Origin: Deltaproteobacteria bacterium
GTDB taxonomy: Bacteria; Desulfobacterota; Desulfobulbia; Desulfobulbales; Desulfurivibrionaceae
Direction: 5' to 3'
Length of the DNA stretch: 64,000 nucleotides
Assembly: GCA_026388695.1 (NCBI GenBank)
Contig: JAPLJH010000019.1
Location: 1 to 64,000 of the forward strand
Positions 21,235 to 29,159 of this stretch are shown piece by piece (position 1 is the stretch's first letter; the number at the start of each line of letters is the position of its first letter). The notes beneath the pieces are model-generated. The model was not told the DNA's origin, made no database searches, and saw nothing but the letters and a program-made list of their open reading frames with translations. The position numbers and the translations under genes are program-made.

Positions 21235-22409
21235 AGGCCCCCCATATACTGGCCAAACTCCGTCTTGACCTCCTGAAAGGGCACGGCAAAGCCGATTCCC
21301 TGGGCGTCGCGCAGCACCATGGTGTTGATACCGATGAGGCCGCCCTGCTCGTCAATCAGCGGCCCGCCGCTATTTCCGGGGTTGATCGGGGCATCGGTCT
21401 GGATGAATTTCCGACCCTTGTGCTCACGGTATCCGGAGATGATTCCGCTGGTCATGGTGTGCCGCAAGCCCATGGGATTGCCGATGGAATAGACCTTCTG
21501 GCCCTGGCCGAGATGGCGGTTGTCCGTCACTGGCCGGATAAAAGGCGCATTGTAGCAATCCACCGAGAGCAGGGCCAGGTCGGTGCGGTCGCTCATCTTG
21601 AGGGTTTGCACAGGCAGTTCACTGCCGTCGATGAGGACAACCTTAATGTCGGCGCTCCACGATGACCGCTCGATGCGCTGCAACTGCTCTATTTTCTGCT
21701 GGTGCAAGGCTCTGTATTTTTCACGCGCCTCCTGTCCCCTCTGCAACGATTCTTCTACCTGCCGCCGCACCCCTGGGTCGCGGATGCTGGCAAGCTGCCG
21801 TTCTAAAATCTCCCGGTTCCGCTGGTCCCGCTCCAACTCGGCGGCCATCTTGTCCACATCGTCCTTCAGGGCCTTCCGTTGGCTGGCGTCAACCTCCACC
21901 ACATGCCGGTTGGTAACGATGTAGCCATTGGCGGTGACAAAAAAACCCGAGCCGCTTCCCCAGGGGGTCTTGATAAAAACCGTGGCATTCCTGGCCTGCT
22001 CCAGAGGGGTTCCCGCCGGATAGGCGGCGGCCAATTTTCCCGCTAGCCCATCGGCACCTTGCGGCTGATCCGCCCCCACTTGTCGCGGTATTGCTGGCAA
22101 GGCGCTACTTCGCGCCTGCTCAGGCTTTGCGGAAGAGACAACCGCAGGCTGGCTGGCATCGCGCGCTGGTTGCTGCGGCTTCGGCGCAAACAGATACCAA
22201 CCCGCCAACAGCCCAATCACCACGGCAAACATCCAGCCCGCCAGCCCAGATGACGCCTTCGGCGCTACAATGGGGGCGGCCTCCATTTCGCCTTGAGGCG
22301 GCAGGGTCTTGCCCTCTTCTTCCTTTTTCTGAAGTCGGGCAAAAATCACCCCGCAGCGCTCGCATTCCTTGTCGCCAGCTTGCACATGGCCGCATTTTGG
22401 ACAGTCCAC
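21231..22409 (-). CDS. Trypsin-like (HtrA/DegP-type) serine protease with N-terminal zinc ribbon and TM anchor
   Basis: CPKCGHVQAGDKECERCG zinc ribbon, TM WMFAVVIGLLAGWYLF, triad motifs TNRHVVEV, DLALLSV, NPGNSGGPL. Confidence 0.88.
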   Translation of the reverse strand: MDCPKCGHVQAGDKECERCGVIFARLQKKEEEGKTLPPQGEMEAAPIVAPKASSGLAGWMFAVVIGLLAGWYLFAPKPQQPARDASQPAVVSSAKPEQARSSALPAIPRQVGADQPQGADGLAGKLAAAYPAGTPLEQARNATVFIKTPWGSGSGFFVTANGYIVTNRHVVEVDASQRKALKDDVDKMAAELERDQRNREILERQLASIRDPGVRRQVEESLQRGQEAREKYRALHQQKIEQLQRIERSSWSADIKVVLIDGSELPVQTLKMSDRTDLALLSVDCYNAPFIRPVTDNRHLGQGQKVYSIGNPMGLRHTMTSGIISGYREHKGRKFIQTDAPINPGNSGGPLIDEQGGLIGINTMVLRDAQGIGFAVPFQEVKTEFGQYMGGL

Positions 22410-22507
22410 ACTCCCCCTCCCATGGTCAACTGCCGGGCAACAGAGTATTGCCCCGATGAAAGTTTATACACCATTGGCCGGGGTCTTGACAAACTCTTGC
22501 CACAAAA

Positions 22508-22538
22508 AAAAGGCCCGCTTTATCCAAGCGGGCCTTTT
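22508..22538 (-). terminator. Intrinsic terminator
   Basis: AAAAGGCCCGCTT-TATCC-AAGCGGGCCTTTT with flanking A/T runs; downstream of the minus-strand gene at 22560. Confidence 0.8.
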
Positions 22539-22559
22539 GCAATCTCGATAGGGACAAAA

Positions 22560-24566
22560 CTATTCGGAAATCCCCCACAGAGCTGTTTGCCGCTTGGAGA
22601 CAGGGGTAATGCCGATCTCTTTGCTTGCCCGCTGGCCGCCTGGGTCCGTGGCAGTCACCCGAACGATGATCCTTGTTTTCTGCTCCGATCGGAAAGAAGA
22701 GGGCACCACAAAGGAAACCGCCGAATCTTCCCCGTGGAACTTCTCCATGTGTACCGGCGGACCGGCCACTTGTTCCCAGCTGTAGCGCACGCCGCCGGGA
22801 GAATCATCCCTGGTGAGCCCGGCATCAAGCACCACGCTTTCCCCCACCTTATACGAATCGCCCACCGGCCTCAACCCCAGCACGGGCGGCTTGTCATTGG
22901 GTTTGACCGTGATGGTCAGCTTCGCAGCCTTGGAGTATACCCCGGCCGCCTTGAAGCGGTAGCGGACCTCCTCCTTGCCGCCGAAATATCTGTCCGGCTC
23001 GTAGCGATGGCTGCCGCGGTCAACGCGATGCAACGCGCCTCGCAGGGGCGGGCCGCCGAGAATCTCCACCGATACCTTGGCGTCAAAAGGCAACTCCGTG
23101 TTGGCGCCAGCCCAGATCTTTTTCCAGTTGATGGTGAGCGGCGCGGTGCTCAGGGTCTTAAGCCGCACATTCTGCGCCATCACCACCGGTTTCTCTTCCG
23201 CTGGGACTTCTGTCGACGCTTCCGCCACCACCACCGGCTTGACTTCCTCCGGCCCCATGACCACGGCCTTGGCTGGGGCGCTGGTCAACTGCCCGTCGGA
23301 AACGCGGAACTCGAAGCTGTCTTCCTTGGGGAAATCCTTATTGGGCAGATAGGTGATCTTGGGCAGCTCACCGGAGAGCCTGCCAAACTTGGGAGGGGTC
23401 ACGATTTCAAACTTCAGAGGGTCGTTGTTTTCATCCGTTCCAGAAAGCTCGATGGGCAGAGCCTCGTTGGGCTTTGTCATCCGCCAGCGGGATTCGCTGG
23501 CCACAGGGGCCACATTGGGGGGAGCAACGGGAGCGCCCACAGCAACCGGTGGCGGCCCTTCCCCCACCGCCGGAGCGACGGCCTTTTCCTGGGCGACCGG
23601 CGGCACCGGAACCGGCATCACGCCTTTCTTGTTTTTCATGAAAAAATACCCGCCGCCCCCTGCCAGCAAGAGAATACAAAATACCGCGACCGCCATGCCC
23701 TTTTTCTTCCCGGCTTTAGGCGGTGGGGCAAAAGGGTGATCATCATGCCTGCCCGAAGCAGAGGGCTTGTCCCGGCTGTTGTCCATAGTAGCCTCCGCAA
23801 GAAAATCCGGCACAGCGGCAGCAGGAGAGGCCGTGGCAAAAATATCTTCTTCGCCCATCCCTCCCTGCGGCGCTTTGCCACCAGCATTTGTTTCTTCATC
23901 AGGAATATCCGGCAGGTCGCCAAAATCAAATTCATCGTCATCAAACCCGCCATCATCCGGTAACCCGAAACTATCTTCTCCAGGGGCCTTTGCCCCCGCT
24001 TTTCCACCACCATTTTGGGCCACTTCGGCAAAATTCACCGTTTCCGGTTGCGCTGCGTCATCGCCACCGAGATCGGAAAAGAGACTGTCCAGATCATCCT
24101 TACTCGGGGCGCCCATGCCTTCGGCTATGGCTGGTTCGCTGGCACCCTTTTTCTCTTCTGCACTGGAAAAAAGGCCATCGATATCCGATTGGTCCAGATC
24201 AAATTCATCACCGACTGCGGGTGCCGACGCAACCGTAGGCCCTTCCCCACCGCCAAGCAATGAATCGATATCCGACTGGTCAAGCTCGGAGAAACCATCG
24301 CCGCCTCCACCCGCAACGGAAGCAGGCGCGGCAGTGCTACCGCCTCCCAGGAGAGCGTCAATATCAGACTGGTCCAACTCCCCGCCATCATCCGCGGGCA
24401 CGGGGGGGCTGGCTGCCGCTCCTCCGCCCAGCAGGGAGTCGATGTCGGACTGATCCAGCTCCCCCGGAGCTTCTTGCGCCGGAGCGGGCTTGTCTTCCGC
24501 CAAGTCGGTAAGCCAATCGTCTATTTCAAGGCCTGCTTTTTCTTCTGCCATACCTTCACCCGACAC
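22560..24566 (-). CDS. Single-TM protein with N-terminal tandem DQSDIDxLLGGG motifs and Ig/cadherin-like repeats
   Basis: ELDQSDIDSLLGGG, ELDQSDIDALLGGG, ELDQSDIDSLLGGG, DLDQSDIDGLFSS, SKDDLDSLFSD; TM GMAVAVFCILLLAGGGGYFFM; C-terminal PNEALPIELSGTDENNDPLKFEIVTPPKFG and GDSYKVGESVVLDAGLTRDDSPGGVRYSWEQVAGPPV domains. Confidence 0.75.
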   Translation of the reverse strand: MSGEGMAEEKAGLEIDDWLTDLAEDKPAPAQEAPGELDQSDIDSLLGGGAAASPPVPADDGGELDQSDIDALLGGGSTAAPASVAGGGGDGFSELDQSDIDSLLGGGEGPTVASAPAVGDEFDLDQSDIDGLFSSAEEKKGASEPAIAEGMGAPSKDDLDSLFSDLGGDDAAQPETVNFAEVAQNGGGKAGAKAPGEDSFGLPDDGGFDDDEFDFGDLPDIPDEETNAGGKAPQGGMGEEDIFATASPAAAVPDFLAEATMDNSRDKPSASGRHDDHPFAPPPKAGKKKGMAVAVFCILLLAGGGGYFFMKNKKGVMPVPVPPVAQEKAVAPAVGEGPPPVAVGAPVAPPNVAPVASESRWRMTKPNEALPIELSGTDENNDPLKFEIVTPPKFGRLSGELPKITYLPNKDFPKEDSFEFRVSDGQLTSAPAKAVVMGPEEVKPVVVAEASTEVPAEEKPVVMAQNVRLKTLSTAPLTINWKKIWAGANTELPFDAKVSVEILGGPPLRGALHRVDRGSHRYEPDRYFGGKEEVRYRFKAAGVYSKAAKLTITVKPNDKPPVLGLRPVGDSYKVGESVVLDAGLTRDDSPGGVRYSWEQVAGPPVHMEKFHGEDSAVSFVVPSSFRSEQKTRIIVRVTATDPGGQRASKEIGITPVSKRQTALWGISE

Positions 24567-24586
24567 TCGACCGCTCCTTCAATCGC

Positions 24587-25129
24587 TTACTGCATATAAA
24601 CATAGCTATGAAGCGCCCGATAAATAGGTTCCGACATCTCGACATTCACCACATAGGAACGACGGTCACCCCTGGTATTAGCTGCGAGAATATGAATCCG
24701 CAGATGTCCGTCCACTTCCTGAAGCACCCCGGAAACCTTCTGTTCATTCTCACCTGCTGCGGCAGGCCGCCACACGGCCAGCGACTCATTGCTGATCACC
24801 GCAGCCATTTGCTCAGCCAGGGTCGCGCCAAGCAGGGAAATCCTCTGCCGGGTGGAAAATTCACTGAGCACGATAAAGGGCTCGATGGTCACCGGCTCGG
24901 CGGCAAAAAAACCGTGCAGATGCTCCATGGCGTCAGCGCCAACCATGGCCACCAGGCTGGTAAGCGAGGAATAATTTTTCGGGCCGACCACGCCTTCGGT
25001 TGCCGAGCCCCGTCCCTCATCCTCTTTTTCTGCAGCCCAGGCCCCGGTTGTCCACAAGGCACAGAGCAGAACAAGCAGAACAAGCTGGGTCGGAAAACCG
25101 ATTCTTTTCACGATTCCGGATATCTTCAT
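24587..25129 (-). CDS. Secreted protein, FlgO-like fold (tentative)
   Basis: Signal peptide LVLLVLLCALWTTGAWA; LGATLAEQMAAVISNESLAVW... reminiscent of the two neighbouring FlgO-like proteins. Confidence 0.5.
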   Translation of the reverse strand: MKISGIVKRIGFPTQLVLLVLLCALWTTGAWAAEKEDEGRGSATEGVVGPKNYSSLTSLVAMVGADAMEHLHGFFAAEPVTIEPFIVLSEFSTRQRISLLGATLAEQMAAVISNESLAVWRPAAAGENEQKVSGVLQEVDGHLRIHILAANTRGDRRSYVVNVEMSEPIYRALHSYVYMQ

Positions 25130-25143
25130 GCGCGGTGCTCCTC

Positions 25144-25911
25144 TTACCGGCCAACGCCTTTTACGGCAATTTTATAAGGCGCTTCAGCCGGCTGGAACAG
25201 GCCCAGCAGTTCCCGGTTGAGCGGCATCGAATAACGCCAGGAGGTCTTGACCGCCCCATCAATGAGGCGCACCAAACGGCCTTGCACGATCAGGGTCTTG
25301 CGGGTATTGGCAAAGGTGGTCACTACGACATATTCAAGTTCCGGGGTTTTGTTGGCCAGCTCGCCGATATTCTGGGAGAGGATGAATTCGCCGGTCTGGG
25401 GCAGGATGGTGATATCCTTGCCCAGGCGCAGCTCTGTTACCTTGAGGCCGCGGTCCGCCAAATCGGTGAGCAGGTATTCTCCCATGACCCGGCCAAACTC
25501 GGTGTCGCGCTTAAGATCGGAAAGAGGCACGGCATTGACCACCGCGATCCTGGCGGTGAAATTCTTTTCGCCCTCCTCCTGCATCTCATAGAACACCTTG
25601 CCGGCCACTTCCTTGGACATTTCCGAGAGGAGAATCTCCGTACCCAGGGTTTTCGAGGTGTCCGGCATGTACTGGTAGACATTGTATTTGGTCGGCACCC
25701 TGCGCACTTCCGCGGAAGGTTGGGCTCCGCCCTTATCTTTCGACGCATTGGCCGCCGGGCTGGCGGCAGCCTTGCCCGGAGCAATTTCTGGCGCTGGCGT
25801 ATAGGTGGCGTCAGCCGTCTTGCTTTCAGACTTGGCACTTACACACGCCGTACCGGCAAACAAAACCAGCCCGAGGCAACAGACTATCGCTTTGCTCCTT
25901 CCCTTTTTCAT
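25144..25911 (-). CDS. FlgO-family secreted/lipoprotein
   Basis: N-terminal hydrophobic signal with Cys (LVLFAGTACVSA); RIAVVNAVPLSDLKRDTEFGRVMGEYLLTDLADRGLKVTELRLGKDITILPQTGEFILSQNIGEL... FlgO-type pattern. Confidence 0.65.
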   Translation of the reverse strand: MKKGRSKAIVCCLGLVLFAGTACVSAKSESKTADATYTPAPEIAPGKAAASPAANASKDKGGAQPSAEVRRVPTKYNVYQYMPDTSKTLGTEILLSEMSKEVAGKVFYEMQEEGEKNFTARIAVVNAVPLSDLKRDTEFGRVMGEYLLTDLADRGLKVTELRLGKDITILPQTGEFILSQNIGELANKTPELEYVVVTTFANTRKTLIVQGRLVRLIDGAVKTSWRYSMPLNRELLGLFQPAEAPYKIAVKGVGR

Positions 25912-26096
25912 CCTGTCCTCCCTGAACCTTTGTGCTTTCTTTCCACGAAAAGCCCCATTTCTGTGCAGGCCTACAAATATCCTATCACAATTGTTGTAAT
26001 CGCAGAAAGCCGCGATTACAACGGTTCCCGCTTCGCTGCTGTACCATTTAATGGTGTGTCACGGACATGTGGGTTTTTTCCTTTTTTACCCGCCCA

Positions 26097-26798
26097 TCAT
26101 AATTCCAGTTTTTTCAGATACAACGGCTCCGGTTTGGCCTCCCGGACCGAGGCGGTATCTGCCAGCAACTGCTCGGCCAGTTGATTTCTCGGGATGATCG
26201 CGGTGGCCGAGGAGAGCAGCTTGGCGCTCCGGTTGTCGACGATCCTGGCGTTGATGACGATGCTGTCTTTGCTGGGAGTGTAGGTGCCGGTGAGCATGGC
26301 CCCGGCGGCCACGTTCTGGTTGACCTCGGCGGGATTACGGGAAAGGCCGAACTCGCCGCGCTTCTCCTGCATCATGACCGCCTGGCTTTTCCGGATCTCC
26401 ACCACCTCGTAATGGCGCTGCTGCATCTCGTTCATAAGCTGTTCCGCCACATAGCGCCCAAGAGACGAGGTGCGGGACAATTTTTTCAGCTCAACAAAGG
26501 TGCAGACCAGAACGCCCTTGCCCAAATCGCCGTTTTCCGGGTCGGCATCGGCCAGATTACGGAACAGCTCGTTGGCCAGACCCTGTATCTCGATGCGCAA
26601 GGCTGCGGCTTCGTTCACCGTGAGCCCTGGTGGCACAACCGGTGCAACGGCTTCCACCTGGGCTTTCTTGGGCGTATCCTGGCTAAAGGGCCAGAAGGCC
26701 ATGGCCTGCCTCGGAAAAACGAGCAGGGCCAAGACCGCTATTTTCAGAAGGGAAGAAGGGGTCGGCCAGCCAGGGTATCGCTTCCTTGGGAATTGCAT
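26097..26798 (-). CDS. FlgO-family secreted protein
   Basis: Signal peptide; GVLVCTFVELKKLSRTSSLGRYVAEQLMNEMQQRHYEVVEIRKSQAVMMQEKRGEFGLSRNPAEVNQNVAAGAMLTGTYTPSKDSIVINARIVDNRSAKLLSSA. Confidence 0.7.
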   Translation of the reverse strand: MQFPRKRYPGWPTPSSLLKIAVLALLVFPRQAMAFWPFSQDTPKKAQVEAVAPVVPPGLTVNEAAALRIEIQGLANELFRNLADADPENGDLGKGVLVCTFVELKKLSRTSSLGRYVAEQLMNEMQQRHYEVVEIRKSQAVMMQEKRGEFGLSRNPAEVNQNVAAGAMLTGTYTPSKDSIVINARIVDNRSAKLLSSATAIIPRNQLAEQLLADTASVREAKPEPLYLKKLEL

Positions 26799-27104
26799 AT
26801 GTCGCCGTTCTCCTTTATTATGTGACGTCGGAAAGCCGCCCCGCGCGCCGTCAGAGGCCTTGCGCGGAAAAGAGTTCCCGGTTTGTCTTTAATCATCGGC
26901 TGGCTGGCGGTTTGTCTTTAACAAAAAATGCGTTGCAGATTGAGAGGATAGGGACTTTGCGGCTCTCTGAATATTGCCGCTCGCAGCCCGCGAGGTTCTT
27001 TGGCAACAACATGTGGTATGCCGGTTGCCAGCAGAGCCCATATCTTGCGAAAATAAAAACATCGCGTGGCATAATTTTTTTTCTTTCACCCTGGGGCTGA
27101 GGTC

Positions 27105-27605
27105 ATGAGCGAAACAGAAAATTTACTCGCCGAAGAGCTTCTCATTGTCCGCCATTCCGGGGAGATTCCAGAAATCGCCTTCCACGGCTCCCTGTATTAT
27201 CTCTGCGAAGACCCGGCAGGGCCGCAACTCACCTTGAGCCAAGAGGAACTGAATCTCCTGCGCCAGCAGGCAGTGGCCCGTTACCGGGAGATTCTGCTCC
27301 GGGATCTCAACCCAGAAAACCGGGATGCCCGCATCTACCGGGGCCTGAAACGGTGCATCTTCAATTGGGAGCGGCTGGGGAAATTCTGCGTTCGGCAGGA
27401 AATGACCGTTGAGGATGTGCGCCAAGAGATTGCCGAGGCCCTGCGCGGCTTCCTGCGTCAGGAGGCAGACGAGGTCCGGGCCGGACTAAGGCAGTCCTGC
27501 CTCAACTGCACCAGGGAGGAGCTCGACGCCTTTGCCAGGGAGATAGGGGTCTTGCCTGAAGAGCTGCCGGAAGGTGTTGAGATGCTGTTCTGCGCGGAAA
27601 ACTAG
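27105..27605 (+). CDS. Conserved hypothetical protein
   Basis: 166-aa ORF with coding-like composition; no recognised family. Confidence 0.55.
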   Translation: MSETENLLAEELLIVRHSGEIPEIAFHGSLYYLCEDPAGPQLTLSQEELNLLRQQAVARYREILLRDLNPENRDARIYRGLKRCIFNWERLGKFCVRQEMTVEDVRQEIAEALRGFLRQEADEVRAGLRQSCLNCTREELDAFAREIGVLPEELPEGVEMLFCAEN

Positions 27606-27621
27606 AGGTTGCCAACAGCGG

Positions 27622-27699
27622 CCCTTCGCCAAGGCTCAGGGCGAGCGGTTGTCTCATAAGGTATAAAAAAATCCGCTCGTGCTGAGCCTGTCGAAGCAC
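27622..27699. repeat. Pair of inverted REP-like intergenic repeats
   Basis: CCCTTCGCCAAGGCTCAGGGCGAGCGG (27622-27648) and CCGCTCGTGCTGAGCCTGTCGAAGCAC (27673-27699) are reverse-complement variants; outer AAAAAAATCCGCTC pairs with GAGCGGATTTTTTT at 27728-27741. Confidence 0.65.
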
Positions 27700-27723
27700 C
27701 TGTCCGAGCCAAATGCTGACTTG

Positions 27724-29007
27724 TTAGGAGCGGATTTTTTTAAGCAACGAGGTTGTGGAGTAATTTTCCACCAGGGGAATGGAGAGCACCCGGCCGCCTG
27801 CACCCAGCACCTCCGGGGCGCCAACGATTTTCTCCACCGGCCAATCGCCGCCCTTGACCAGCACCTCCGGCATCAAGGTGGTGATCAACCTGTGGGGCGT
27901 TTCCTCGGCAAAAATCACCACATGGTCCACACATCCTAGGGCGGCAATAATTCTGGCCCGGCTCTGCTCATGGTTCACCGGCCGATCATCCCCCTTGCCC
28001 AAAGCCCGTACCGAGGCATCACTGTTGACCCCGACCACCAAGCAATCGCCTTCCCGGCGGGCCTGCTCCAGATAGGTGACATGCCCCTGGTGCAGGATAT
28101 CGAAACAGCCGTTGGTGAACACCACCTTGCGGCCCACCGCCCGGTAGCGGGCGGTCAGGTCGGCCAGCTCCTCAAGCTCAACAATCTTGTCCTCATCGGC
28201 AAACCGGTACGGCGCAGGCCCCACCGTGTTGAAGCGCTGCCGCAGCTCCTGCATCCGGGCCGGCTCGATCCCGACCCACGCCTCCCCCGGTTTCGATCCA
28301 ACCTCGGCCAAGACCGTGCCGTCCGGCCCGATGATCAGGGAGTGGCCGCCAAACTCGGTTTTCCCCGTAACGCCGCAGCGGTTGCAGGCCACCACGAAAA
28401 TCTGATTTTCGATGGCCCGCGCCATGGCCAGAGTCCGCCACTGCTCCCGCCGGGCCTCGGGCCACTGGGCACTTATCACCAGCAAGTCAGCGCCTTGGGC
28501 TGCTTGACTCTTGGCCAGCTCGGGGAAGCGAAGATCGTAGCACACCAGCCCGGCCACCAGACCAAGCCCGGTATCCACCGGCTGAGGATTATCCCCAGGG
28601 GTAAAATGCCGATCCTCATCCATGGGCGCGAACAACTGCTGCTTGCGGATCGACCCGCAAACCCCATCCGGCCCGACAATGTACAGGGTATTATAGATGA
28701 CGCCCCCCACCTCGGTGAGCACCTCTTCGGGCAGGGAGCCGGCCAGATAAATGCCGTACTGCCCGGCCAGCCGTTGCATCTCCTCCAACACCTCCACGGT
28801 CTGTAAAGCGAAATGCTGGAGCCGCTCATAGGCAAAGCCGCAGCTCCACAGCTCGGGCAGAACGATGATGCCAGGCCCCTTGGGCGCCAGACGGGCCAAG
28901 CCAGCTTGCACCGCAACGAGATTCGCCGCAGGATCGGCCAGCTTCACGTCAAACTGCAAAAACCCGGCATGATACCGGGCAGGTGTGGTGTCGGTGTTGT
29001 TTTTCAT
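27724..29007 (-). CDS. Fusion: nitrilase-family carbon-nitrogen hydrolase + RfaE2/HldE-C nucleotidyltransferase
   Basis: N-terminal nitrilase superfamily (GPGIIVLPELWSCGF, GLVCYDLRFPELA); C-terminal VVFTNGCFDILHQGHVTYLEQARREGDCLVVGVNSDASVRALGKGDDRPVN...LVENYSTTSLLKKIRS. Confidence 0.92.
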   Translation of the reverse strand: MKNNTDTTPARYHAGFLQFDVKLADPAANLVAVQAGLARLAPKGPGIIVLPELWSCGFAYERLQHFALQTVEVLEEMQRLAGQYGIYLAGSLPEEVLTEVGGVIYNTLYIVGPDGVCGSIRKQQLFAPMDEDRHFTPGDNPQPVDTGLGLVAGLVCYDLRFPELAKSQAAQGADLLVISAQWPEARREQWRTLAMARAIENQIFVVACNRCGVTGKTEFGGHSLIIGPDGTVLAEVGSKPGEAWVGIEPARMQELRQRFNTVGPAPYRFADEDKIVELEELADLTARYRAVGRKVVFTNGCFDILHQGHVTYLEQARREGDCLVVGVNSDASVRALGKGDDRPVNHEQSRARIIAALGCVDHVVIFAEETPHRLITTLMPEVLVKGGDWPVEKIVGAPEVLGAGGRVLSIPLVENYSTTSLLKKIRS

Positions 29008-29159
29008 GGGGTCAGAATGACCCGGTCTGGTGGTTTTGTCAATAATGAGGTGCTCCCCCCTGTAAAGGGCCTGCCAATTTTCAATTGCAACCCGTCCGGA
29101 ATTCTGTCAAGCTCTCTAACACATGAATGCTTAATCCTCTACTTTTTATGGATCCCGAT

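Noticed and set aside
22293-23963. 556-aa plus-strand ORF
   Set aside because: Antisense to the motif-array protein and the HtrA-like gene start; His/Arg-rich shadow ORF.
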